Source: Pectobacterium cacticida (GTDB lineage Bacteria; Pseudomonadota; Gammaproteobacteria; Enterobacterales; Enterobacteriaceae). From it: a stretch of DNA of 64,000 nucleotides. The position numbers were made by a program, and so were the translations under genes. Under the pieces are notes generated by a model that did no database searches, had not been told where the DNA came from, and was given only the letters and a program-made list of their open reading frames with translations. The stretch lies in contig NZ_CP133656.1 of NCBI RefSeq assembly GCF_036885195.1, positions 1,302,001 to 1,366,000 of the forward strand, read 5' to 3'. Below are positions 1 through 7,601 of this stretch, in pieces (the stretch's first letter is position 1; every line of letters begins with the position of its first letter).

Positions 1-483
1 GGCTTTATGGTCGGAAACTCTGAATTGGTCAATGCATTAGCGCGAATTAAGAGCTACCACGATTACGGTACGTTTACGCCGTTGCAAGTAGCCGCGATCG
101 CGGCGTTGGAAGGCGACCAGCAATGTGTGCGGGATATTGCCGAACAGTATCGTCAGCGACGTAACGTGTTGGTGCGTGGTTTGCATGAGGCCGGCTGGAT
201 GGTTGATGAACCGAAGGCCTCGATGTATGTGTGGGCAAAAATCCCTGAGGCTTACGCGCATCTGGGATCGTTAGAGTTTGCCAAACGCCTGCTGTCGGAA
301 GCAAAGGTTTGTGTTTCTCCCGGTATCGGTTTTGGTGATTATGGCGATACGCACGTTAGGTTTGCCTTAATTGAAAATCAGGATCGTATTCGGCAGGCGG
401 TGCGAGGTATTAAGACGATGTTCCGCGCTGACGGTATCCTACCCGCAGCGAAGTCTGTATCCGGCAAGGGAACTTCTGCCTGA
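1..483 (+). CDS. alaC: Glutamate-pyruvate aminotransferase AlaC, C-terminal part (5' truncated by window)
   Basis: The frame is open from base 1 and runs to the TGA at 481-483, so about 160 C-terminal residues are present; E. coli AlaC has about 412. The visible part is the small domain of a fold-type I PLP aminotransferase. It carries the AlaC-like stretch CVSPGIGFGDYGDTHVRFAL followed by the conserved IRQAxRGIKxMFRADG tail. AlaC makes alanine from pyruvate and glutamate in the cytoplasm. The PLP lysine lies upstream of the window. The internal ATG at 7 is not the true start. A GC-rich hairpin (stems 491-497 and 510-516) follows the stop without a clear U-tract. Identification rests on remembered similarity to E. 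coli AlaC. Confidence 0.9.
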   Translation, partial: GFMVGNSELVNALARIKSYHDYGTFTPLQVAAIAALEGDQQCVRDIAEQYRQRRNVLVRGLHEAGWMVDEPKASMYVWAKIPEAYAHLGSLEFAKRLLSEAKVCVSPGIGFGDYGDTHVRFALIENQDRIRQAVRGIKTMFRADGILPAAKSVSGKGTSA

Positions 484-591
484 TGTCTTTGGCGCCCTGT
501 CGTCTGTCGGGGCGCCTCATAAACATGCCGTGACAGCGGCTTATCATTTGCTAGAATGCCTACCGTTAATCTCAATCAGGATGAGTGTGTC

Positions 592-1005
592 ATGTCATTA
601 TCTTTGTCTAAATTTTCCACGTTAGCGCTGCTTTGCGTCACGCTGGCAGGGTGTCAACAAACGGGAACGCCAGCGCATAAAGGAACGGTGGCGGGGCAGT
701 CTTCTGCGGTAACGGTTTCTCCTAATGATCAACTCAATCAATTGTCGTCACTGATAGCGGCTACGCGTTACCTAAAATTGGCGTGTAACCGAAGCGATCT
801 TCCCGATGATGAGACGATAGTGAATACCGCACTGACGGTGGCGAAACAAAGAGATTGGAATATCGCAAACCATCAGGCTTTATCTCAGCGTAGCGATAGC
901 CTGTATCAGGGGCTATTAAAAGATAGCACGCCAAAAGAGCGACAATGCTCGGAATTCAACCGTATGCTGACGCCTTTTATCAGTGCTATGCACAATCGCA
1001 GTTAA
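592..1005 (+). CDS. outS: Type II secretion pilotin lipoprotein OutS (PulS/OutS family)
   Basis: This 137-residue protein begins with a lipoprotein signal peptide whose lipobox is LAGC, giving a lipidated Cys at about residue 21. The mature part has the PulS/OutS core: a QLNQLSSLIAATRYLK helix, CNRSDLPDD, then YQGLLKDSTP and a second Cys (CSEFNRMLTPF). The two cysteines probably form the family disulfide. Pilotins bind the secretin C-terminus and escort it to the outer membrane, so OutD is the expected partner. I chose ATG 592 because the signal peptide starts there and a purine-rich site (AGGATGAG) precedes it; the in-frame ATG at 556 would put 12 polar residues in front. It is convergent with outB. 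Confidence 0.88.
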   Translation: MSLSLSKFSTLALLCVTLAGCQQTGTPAHKGTVAGQSSAVTVSPNDQLNQLSSLIAATRYLKLACNRSDLPDDETIVNTALTVAKQRDWNIANHQALSQRSDSLYQGLLKDSTPKERQCSEFNRMLTPFISAMHNRS

Positions 1006-1152
1006 GATTAGGAACGGTGCAGCGGGGAACTCTTGCTTATCGTTTAAAGAGCAAACTTCCGGGGGCGACCATGGACAAGGTATCGGTATCTCTGTGTGAA
1101 CCTATCACCGTGTTTCCCCTTTACATTCATGCTTAAGTGGACGGCCTTATAG

Positions 1153-1713
1153 CTAAGGATCGGCGTATTCTCTTTCTTCAATAGCGGAACGTTCATTTTC
1201 ATTGAATTTTCCGCCAGGCCAATCTTCCAGGGCTTCCAGAATAAAAGCGTCTCCTCTTACGCTAAAAATAGTCATATCCTGCTGAATTTGTTCAATAACC
1301 AACCCTTCTATAGGCGAATCGCCTTCATGGAATAGCTGGCCATTAAGCGTGATACTGCGCTTGGCTTCATCCGATGTGTAAACGTGCGCGCTGTAGGTCA
1401 GCGCCGGGATCTCATCGTTGCTGATAGCTGGCAACGGTAGCGTGGCCTTTTTCTCCATAGAGACTGGTGCCTCGGCATGCGTTTCCGGGGGCTGGGGTGT
1501 GACTACAAGTGCGTTTGGCGCGGTGGGCAAAGTGGCGGCCTGAACGCTCAGCGTCGGCGGCTGGGAGCTCGTAGCGCTACCCCAACGCTGGTGGCTGAAC
1601 CAGCCGAGCGCGATAAAAAGTAGAGCATAAATTACCATGAGATAACCAGGCATGGGGTAGTTGGTCAGCCAGGCTGGTTGAGAGTGAGACGGTGACTTTG
1701 ATGCGTTATCCAT
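1153..1713 (-). CDS. outB: Type II secretion accessory protein OutB (GspB family)
   Basis: The 186-residue protein has a short cytoplasmic N-terminus, one membrane span (about residues 25-42, GYLMVIYALLFIALGWF), a Pro/Thr/Ala-rich periplasmic linker (about 50-105), and a C-terminal T2SSB domain with the signature ITLNGQLFHEGD and a final FxLExLEDWPG segment. In Dickeya, OutB works with the secretin OutD, probably helping its assembly or tying it to the inner membrane. It is transcribed towards outS and away from pehX and the main out operon. The domain also resembles the periplasmic domain of OutC (compare ASDDVKRSIAII with TSDEAKRSITLN), consistent with a shared homology-region fold. Confidence 0.88.
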   Translation of the reverse strand: MDNASKSPSHSQPAWLTNYPMPGYLMVIYALLFIALGWFSHQRWGSATSSQPPTLSVQAATLPTAPNALVVTPQPPETHAEAPVSMEKKATLPLPAISNDEIPALTYSAHVYTSDEAKRSITLNGQLFHEGDSPIEGLVIEQIQQDMTIFSVRGDAFILEALEDWPGGKFNENERSAIEEREYADP

Positions 1714-1790
1714 GCGCTAATCCTTCATGCTCCATTCCCGTCATACTGGGGGCCTACGATAGAATTACTCGGGTCTATTGAGCCTTAAAC

Positions 1791-1920
1791 CCTATCCCAG
1801 TAGGGCTATTTTACTTGCCATTTTGGCCCAGGGCAGTGCTCGAAATCCTCATGTACTCCCCGGTTTCTGCGCGCTGTCCGAGACCAAACTGACTGCGACA
1901 ATTATGCTAACTGGGATAGG
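1791..1920. repeat. Palindromic intergenic repeat, copy 1 (130 bp)
   Basis: An imperfect palindrome bounded by CCTATCCCAGTAGG and CTGGGATAGG. It matches the 139-bp copy at 16222-16360 over nearly its whole length but lacks about 9 bp at the centre of the palindrome. Size and structure are like a MITE or ERIC-type element, but the sequence is not the classical ERIC consensus as I remember it. The two copies bracket pehX-outC-outO. Confidence 0.85.
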
Positions 1921-2651
1921 CTCTTATTTCGACGGACTCTTGTCAATTTCAACAGACAGTCGCAGGCGGTTTTACTGATTCTCGAATGCGTAAAGATATA
2001 CCTTAGCGCCCATCACGTCACATCATAAACGAAAGTGAGATGAGTGGTATGCCGCCAACCGCTTTATTTCGTGAAAACGGATAAGCGTAAGGAAATAAAT
2101 GCATTAGGTTATGTAATAACCTCTTTATTCTAATTAAAACCATTATTATGGTAATAAAAATGGAATAAATCTTGATGTTAGTCGCAAAAAAAAACAGAGA
2201 AATTTGATTTATTGAAACAATGTTTTAGTATTGTGCTCGCTTAGTGTTTTTACCGTCTCATCATCATAAACAAGGAGGCAGTCCAAAATATTATTCATTG
2301 ATCTGCATGCTAATCTAGGCATATTTAAAAAATTTTTTACTGATGAAAGGATGATGCAATCGAATAAGGGAATCCTCATCGCGATAGAACTGAAAACCGT
2401 AGCGATAAACTGAAATGGCGTCAACATGTTGCCATGACGGAATTCCCACTGCGCGGTCGTTCAGGTATGAGATCGCATCATATCAACGTAGCGAAACGAG
2501 ATAGTCTTTCAATGCTCGCCGTCAGCGCTAAAGATGCGTTAAGTCATTTTTCATTGGTAACCCCTCCGCCCGTTTACCTGTTCCTATGGTAACGAACCTG
2601 CCATTGGGATGTAGAGATCGAGCGAAATTATCGTCAAATACAGGAAATATT
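1921..2651. other. Long intergenic region upstream of pehX
   Basis: About 730 bp separate the repeat from the chosen pehX start, and the first half is AT-rich. I see no convincing gene: the only frame of any length (2209-2427, minus) lacks recognisable content. The stretch holds a KdgR-like palindrome at 2211-2229. This is where the pehX/out promoter should lie, and in Dickeya a regulatory gene (outT) may occupy the equivalent position; none is evident here. Confidence 0.6.
2211..2229. promoter_or_regulatory. KdgR-like operator
   Basis: The sequence ATTGAAACAATGTTTTAGT is an imperfect palindrome, 6 of 8 positions matching between the half-sites. It fits the TGAAAC-N3-GTTTCA core known for the pectinolysis repressor KdgR. 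It lies about 420 bp before pehX, so any promoter it controls must have a long leader or lie nearby. The call is inferred from pattern and context. Confidence 0.5.
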
Positions 2652-4631
2652 ATGGCCGCCTTTTTACCGGGTATTCGTTTCACGCTCTGTACGACATTCG
2701 TTCTCAGCAGCTTAGTGACTGGGTGCAGCAAGGGGGATTCAACTGCGCTGTCCGTGGTAGATCGCTTAGCCGCGCCGCAAAATCTCAACGTTCCGGCGTT
2801 AGCCTATGACGACAGTAGCGTCGTGCTGGTTTGGGAAAAACCGGCCAAACCGCCAGCTGGCATTAAGGATTACCGTGTCTACATGAATGGAACTCTGTTG
2901 GGCAGTACTCTTGATAATCAGAATATCCATTCGCCTGCCAAACCTTACATTGATAACTTCTACAATACGGTCGATACCGATAACTGGCATGTCCGGGTCA
3001 ATTTCCATAATTTTAAGGTGACGAATCTGTTACCGGAAACGGAATACCGCTTTACCGTGCGCGCACTGTATGACGATGGGCGCGAATCCGCAGATAGCGA
3101 AGCCGTCGTGCAGAAAACAACGCCAACGCCTGCGTCACTGTATGTCACTCATTATGGTGCGAAAGGCGATGGCATTACCAACAATACGCTGGCAATACAG
3201 AAGGCGATTGACGCATGTACGCCCGCCGCCTATCCGCAGGGATGTAAAGTCGTGGTTGATGGCGGCACATTTAAAACGGGGGCGTTGTTTCTGCATAGCG
3301 ACATGACGTTTGAGGTGACGAAAGAGACGACGTTGCTCGGGTCGGAAAAGGGCGATGATTACCCGATCTCACGCGGATATTATCTCTATCCTTATCAGTC
3401 GCCTAAATTGCCTAAGCGTCCGCCTTCTCTAATTAATGTTCTCGAAACTGACGATCGGGGCAGTAGCCATGCTGGCACCTTTAAAAACATTCGCATTGTC
3501 GGGCAGGGGACGATTGACGGCAACGGTTGGCTGCGTGGTCTGAAAGCAGGTGATAAAAACGTTACCGAAACTGATGAATTGAAGAGAACATTGCCACTTT
3601 ATCGTGCGAGCAAAGCGACCCGAGTTGGCGATGACGGTATTCTGGCCAAAGACCAAACGGCTAAAGCTGTTGCGCAAGGCATGAGCCTGGATGAGGCGTA
3701 TAAAAATCGTCGATCCAGTCTGATGACACTGCGTGGCGTGAGTAATCTGTATCTGGACGGGTTGACGATTCTGAATCCTGCCTACCATGGCGTGATGGTA
3801 CTGGAATCTGAAAATGTGGCGATAAATGCACTGACACACACAACCTACGACGCTAATAACGCGGATGGTATTGAATTCGGAAATAGTCAAAATGTTATGG
3901 TATTCAATAACTTTTTTGATACCGGCGATGACAGTGTCAACTTTGCGGCCGGCTATGGCGCCGAGGTGACCACACTGGGGCAAAAGGCACAGAGCGGGGC
4001 TTGGATCTTCAATAACTATTTCCGTCGTGGTCATGGGGCGGTGGTTACAGGTAGCCATACCGGCGCCTGGATTGAAAAAATCATTACTGAAGATAATATA
4101 ATGAATAAGACGGATGTGGGCCTGCGCATGAAGAGTCGACCCTATTATGGCGGTGGGGCGCGCGATGTGGTATTCCGTAATAACGCGATGCGTGATATTG
4201 TCAAAGAACCGTTTGTCTTCACGATAAACTATAAAGCGGATGTGAACGATACCCTGCCGGCTGCTGAACCTGCGCAGTTCCGCGATGTGACCGTCTCTGA
4301 CGTCACCGTCGATGGTACGGCGAAGAGAAACAGCATCATGGTTGATGGGATGACCGTAGCTGAAATGGCTAAGGCGTATAAGTTTTCTTTCGGACGTGAT
4401 GCCTACCATCAGGGCTTGCATTTTGAGAATGTAAAATTCAAAAATGTAAAGGCCACGGATATCACGTTTTTGAGAAACAGTAACTTTAAAAATGTCATTT
4501 TCGAGAATGTACCCAGAGCCTGGCATTTTGGCCATATTGAAAATATCAGGCTTGAAGACCGTGTAAATAATGATGCCGCGCTGGCTACTCGCGCTGATGA
4601 AATCATCATCCGGGAAGCCGCAACGGAATAA
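2652..4631 (+). CDS. pehX: Exo-polygalacturonase PehX-like lipoprotein (FN3 + GH28)
   Basis: 659 residues: a signal peptide ending in a lipobox (LVTGC, lipid Cys near residue 25), a fibronectin type III-like domain (about 38-160) and a family 28 glycoside hydrolase right-handed beta-helix. The four GH28 signatures are present: NADGIEF (Asp405), GDDS (Asp426/427), RGHGAVVTGS (His461) and LRMKS (Lys494), so it should be active. Members with FN3 act as exo-poly-alpha-galacturonosidases that release digalacturonate from pectin chain ends. ATG 2652 is chosen because AGGAAATATT precedes it and the signal peptide starts there; the in-frame ATG at 2586 adds 22 hydrophilic residues. A lipid anchor would keep it in a membrane, which is notable for a presumed Out substrate. 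It directly precedes outC. Confidence 0.85.
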   Translation: MAAFLPGIRFTLCTTFVLSSLVTGCSKGDSTALSVVDRLAAPQNLNVPALAYDDSSVVLVWEKPAKPPAGIKDYRVYMNGTLLGSTLDNQNIHSPAKPYIDNFYNTVDTDNWHVRVNFHNFKVTNLLPETEYRFTVRALYDDGRESADSEAVVQKTTPTPASLYVTHYGAKGDGITNNTLAIQKAIDACTPAAYPQGCKVVVDGGTFKTGALFLHSDMTFEVTKETTLLGSEKGDDYPISRGYYLYPYQSPKLPKRPPSLINVLETDDRGSSHAGTFKNIRIVGQGTIDGNGWLRGLKAGDKNVTETDELKRTLPLYRASKATRVGDDGILAKDQTAKAVAQGMSLDEAYKNRRSSLMTLRGVSNLYLDGLTILNPAYHGVMVLESENVAINALTHTTYDANNADGIEFGNSQNVMVFNNFFDTGDDSVNFAAGYGAEVTTLGQKAQSGAWIFNNYFRRGHGAVVTGSHTGAWIEKIITEDNIMNKTDVGLRMKSRPYYGGGARDVVFRNNAMRDIVKEPFVFTINYKADVNDTLPAAEPAQFRDVTVSDVTVDGTAKRNSIMVDGMTVAEMAKAYKFSFGRDAYHQGLHFENVKFKNVKATDITFLRNSNFKNVIFENVPRAWHFGHIENIRLEDRVNNDAALATRADEIIIREAATE

Positions 4632-4637
4632 GGCATT

Positions 4638-4663
4638 TTCCCCACGTCAGAGGATGTGGGGAA
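4638..4663 (+). terminator. Hairpin between pehX and outC
   Basis: An 8-bp perfect stem, TTCCCCAC (4638-4645) with GTGGGGAA (4656-4663), begins 6 nt after the pehX stop. The following tract (TATTATGG) is only weakly U-rich, so it is probably a partial terminator, attenuator or RNA-processing stem rather than a full stop before outC. Confidence 0.45.
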
Positions 4664-4681
4664 TATTATGGATGATAACCT

Positions 4682-5545
4682 ATGTCACGATTACAGGCTT
4701 TCAACGATATGTCTTTTCATTCGCTGTCTGCCATTTTTCAGTCACTACCTGCGCCGTTAATGCGGCGCATTGCATTGGGGTTGATCTTGCTGTTGATTTG
4801 TCAACAGTTGGCTGTATTAACCCGCCGTGCGCTCCTTCCCGAAGACCTCCATCCTGTTGGGGTATCGGTTACGCCTGCTCAGGCGCAGTCAAAGCCTGCA
4901 GCACCGGGCGACTTTACCTTGTTTGGTCATGCCCTCGATACCGAAGAACCAGTGATTAACCACGCCGCATTATCTGACGATATTCCCCTGTCATCGCTAA
5001 ATATTAGTTTGACTGGGGTATTAGCGAGTGATGATGTTAAGCGCTCTATTGCCATCATCGCAAAAGACAGTCAGCAATATAGCCGCGGCGTTGGTGATGC
5101 CGTTCCGGGCTATGATGCCAAAATTGTGACTATCACCGCCGATCGCGTGGTGATTCAATATCAGGGGCATTATGAAGCGTTAGATTTGTATCAGGATGAA
5201 AAGTCTGCCGATACGCTGCCATTGTCTGGAACCCAAAAACCATCGACAGGCGAAACGCATCAGGACGCTTTTATGGTGCAGGACGCTTTCATTCTTTCTC
5301 CGGCGATGGACGACAATGTCCTAAAAGGGTACCAGTTGACTCCTGGTGACAATCCCGATCTCTTTTACCGCGCTGGTTTGCAGGATAACGACCTCGTGGT
5401 GTCTGTAAACGGCATGGATTTGCGTGATGCGAATCAGGCTCGGCAGACGATAGTGCAATTGGCGAATATACGTGAATTTTCATTGACCATTGAACGCGAT
5501 GGCCAACCGCAGGATATATATCTGACACTGGATGGAGACCACTAA
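4682..5545 (+). CDS. outC: Type II secretion inner-membrane protein OutC (GspC)
   Basis: The 287-residue bitopic protein has a cytoplasmic N-terminus, a membrane span (about 30-48, IALGLILLLICQQLAVL), a periplasmic homology-region domain (about 75-170, with LNISLTGVLASDDVKRSIAII) and a C-terminal PDZ domain (about 200-285, with GYQLTPGDNPDLFYRAGLQDND). GspC links the inner-membrane OutL/M platform to the secretin OutD and contributes to substrate choice; the PDZ domain is typical of Dickeya and Pectobacterium OutC. ATG 4682 has a GGAT-type site upstream; ATG 4709 (MSFHSLS) is a possible later start. The stop overlaps the predicted outD start by 14 nt. Confidence 0.93.
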   Translation: MSRLQAFNDMSFHSLSAIFQSLPAPLMRRIALGLILLLICQQLAVLTRRALLPEDLHPVGVSVTPAQAQSKPAAPGDFTLFGHALDTEEPVINHAALSDDIPLSSLNISLTGVLASDDVKRSIAIIAKDSQQYSRGVGDAVPGYDAKIVTITADRVVIQYQGHYEALDLYQDEKSADTLPLSGTQKPSTGETHQDAFMVQDAFILSPAMDDNVLKGYQLTPGDNPDLFYRAGLQDNDLVVSVNGMDLRDANQARQTIVQLANIREFSLTIERDGQPQDIYLTLDGDH

Positions 5546-7601
5546 TTTGTTTAGCAAGGGACAAGGATTTTTCACTCGTCAGGTTTTTTCTCCCGATAGA
5601 CAGCAGGGATTGAGTAAAAGGCACTGGCGTGAGTATGTTCGCCGCAAGGGAATATTATTGATCGGTGCCGGTATATTGTTGATGACGTCATCGGTGGCGT
5701 GGAGCGCTGAATTTTCCGCCAGTTTTAAAAACACGGATATTCAGGAGTTCATTAATACTGTCAGTAAAAATCTGAATAAGACCGTTATTATCGATCCTTC
5801 GGTGAGCGGAACGATTACCGTACGCAGCTATGACATGATGAACGAAGAACAGTATTACCAATTCTTCCTGAGTGTGCTGGATGTGTATGGATTCACTGCG
5901 GTTCCAGTGGATAACAATGTCCTGAAAATTATTCGCTCCAAAGATGCAAAATCGACCTCGATGCCGCTGGCTACGGATGAAAAACCGGGCATTGGCGATG
6001 AGGTGGTGACGCGTGTTGTGCCCGTCAACAACGTTGCCGCTCGTGATTTGGCGCCGTTGCTACGTCAGTTGAACGATAACGCCGGCGCTGGCAGTGTGGT
6101 GCATTATGAGCCGTCGAATGTATTATTGATGACCGGTCGTGCAGGGGTGATAAAGCGGCTGATGAAGATTGTCGAGCGGGTGGATCAGACCGGCGATCGC
6201 GATGTCACGAGCGTTCCGCTGTCTTATGCCTCCTCGACAGAAGTCGTCAAAATGATCAATGAACTGAACAAAACGGACGAAAAATCCGCTCTACCAGGCA
6301 TGTTGACCGCCAATGTCGTGGCGGATGAGCGTACCAACTCGGTACTCGTGAGAGGCGAACCCAATTCCCGCCAGCGTGTTATCGAAACGATTAAACAACT
6401 CGATCGCCAGCAGGCGGTGCAAGGCAATACCAAAGTCATCTATCTCAAATATGCTAAGGCGACCGATTTGGTCGAAGTGCTCACTGGCGTAGGCGACAGT
6501 ATTCAAACCGACCAGCAAAATGCGCTGCCCGCATTACGCAAAGACATATCCATTAAAGCGCATGAACAAACCAACTCGCTGATTGTGAATGCGGCGCCTG
6601 ACATTATGCGCGACCTGGAACAGGTGATCGCGCAATTGGATATTCGTCGCCCTCAGGTTCTGGTCGAGGCGATCATCGCAGAGGTGCAGGATGCCGATGG
6701 GATGAATCTGGGCGTGCAGTGGGCTAATAAAAATGCTGGCACGACACAGTTCACCAATACAGGATTACCGATTACGACCATGATGGCGGGTGCGGAGCAA
6801 TATCGACGTGATGGAACGACCGGCCCGGCGTCGAATGCGCTTAGCAATTTTAATGGCATTGCCGCAGGTTTTTATCAAGGGAACTGGAGCATGCTGATGA
6901 CCGCGCTGTCCAGTAATAGCAAAAACGATATTCTGGCGACGCCAAGCATCGTCACCTTGGACAATATGGAAGCGACGTTTAACGTCGGTCAGGAAGTGCC
7001 GGTTTTAGCCGGTTCGCAAACAACATCTGGCGATAACGTTTTCCAGACGGTAGAGCGTAAAACGGTCGGTATCAAACTGAAGGTGAAACCGCAAATCAAC
7101 GAAGGCGATTCGGTTTTACTGGAAATCGAGCAGGAAGTCTCTAGCGTGGCGGACGCCGCTTCCAGCAGCAGCGCCGACTTGGGGGCAACCTTCAATACGC
7201 GTACCGTTAATAACGCGGTATTGGTTAGTAGCGGCGAAACTGTGGTAGTCGGGGGGTTGCTGGATAAAAGTACGCGCGAATCTACCAGCAAGGTTCCCTT
7301 CCTGGGGGATATTCCTCTGCTTGGATATTTGTTTCGTTCAAACAGTCAGGAGACGTCAAAGCGTAACCTGATGCTGTTTATCCGCCCGTCGATTATCCGC
7401 GATCGTAGCCAATATCAGAGCGCTTCTGCCAGTAAGTATCACGCGTTCAATGCCGAAGAAGAAAAGCAGAGAAACGTGAGCAACGGCGAAGGGGGGCTTT
7501 TGAATAATGATTTGCTACGACTGTCGCAAGGGGGAAATGCCCATACGTTCCGTCACGTTCAGGCTTCCATTATGGCGTTTTACCCGGCAGGCAGGAAATG
7601 A
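5532..7601 (+). CDS. outD: Type II secretion secretin OutD (GspD)
   Basis: 689 residues: a long leader with a hydrophobic core ending AWSA, the N0 domain (FSASFKNTDIQEFINTVSKNLNKTV), N1-N3 repeats, the secretin beta-barrel (about 370-620, with the VPVLAGSQTTSGDNVFQTVERKTVGIKL and GETVVVGGLLDK regions) and a C-terminal S-domain tail that pilotins bind. It forms the dodecameric to pentadecameric outer-membrane channel. The Gly/Ser-rich insertion I recall in the N3 domain of Dickeya OutD is absent here (compare LTGVGDSIQTDQQNALPALR). ATG 5532 gives a leader of about 58 residues; TTG 5610, preceded by CAGGGA, would give a more usual 30-35. The stop overlaps outE (ATGA). Confidence 0.95.
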   Translation: METTNLFSKGQGFFTRQVFSPDRQQGLSKRHWREYVRRKGILLIGAGILLMTSSVAWSAEFSASFKNTDIQEFINTVSKNLNKTVIIDPSVSGTITVRSYDMMNEEQYYQFFLSVLDVYGFTAVPVDNNVLKIIRSKDAKSTSMPLATDEKPGIGDEVVTRVVPVNNVAARDLAPLLRQLNDNAGAGSVVHYEPSNVLLMTGRAGVIKRLMKIVERVDQTGDRDVTSVPLSYASSTEVVKMINELNKTDEKSALPGMLTANVVADERTNSVLVRGEPNSRQRVIETIKQLDRQQAVQGNTKVIYLKYAKATDLVEVLTGVGDSIQTDQQNALPALRKDISIKAHEQTNSLIVNAAPDIMRDLEQVIAQLDIRRPQVLVEAIIAEVQDADGMNLGVQWANKNAGTTQFTNTGLPITTMMAGAEQYRRDGTTGPASNALSNFNGIAAGFYQGNWSMLMTALSSNSKNDILATPSIVTLDNMEATFNVGQEVPVLAGSQTTSGDNVFQTVERKTVGIKLKVKPQINEGDSVLLEIEQEVSSVADAASSSSADLGATFNTRTVNNAVLVSSGETVVVGGLLDKSTRESTSKVPFLGDIPLLGYLFRSNSQETSKRNLMLFIRPSIIRDRSQYQSASASKYHAFNAEEEKQRNVSNGEGGLLNNDLLRLSQGGNAHTFRHVQASIMAFYPAGRK

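Noticed and set aside
1791..1920. Classical ERIC element
   Set aside because: Size and palindromic shape fit, but the sequence and ends (CCTATCCCA) do not match the ERIC consensus as I remember it, so I call it only a palindromic repeat.
2209..2427. A 72-residue minus-strand frame upstream of pehX
   Set aside because: It overlaps the KdgR-like palindrome, has no ribosome binding site that I trust and no recognisable content.
3429..4535. A 368-residue open frame on the minus strand inside pehX
   Set aside because: It is opposite a gene with all GH28 motifs and has no recognisable domain; the antisense openness follows from codon use of pehX.
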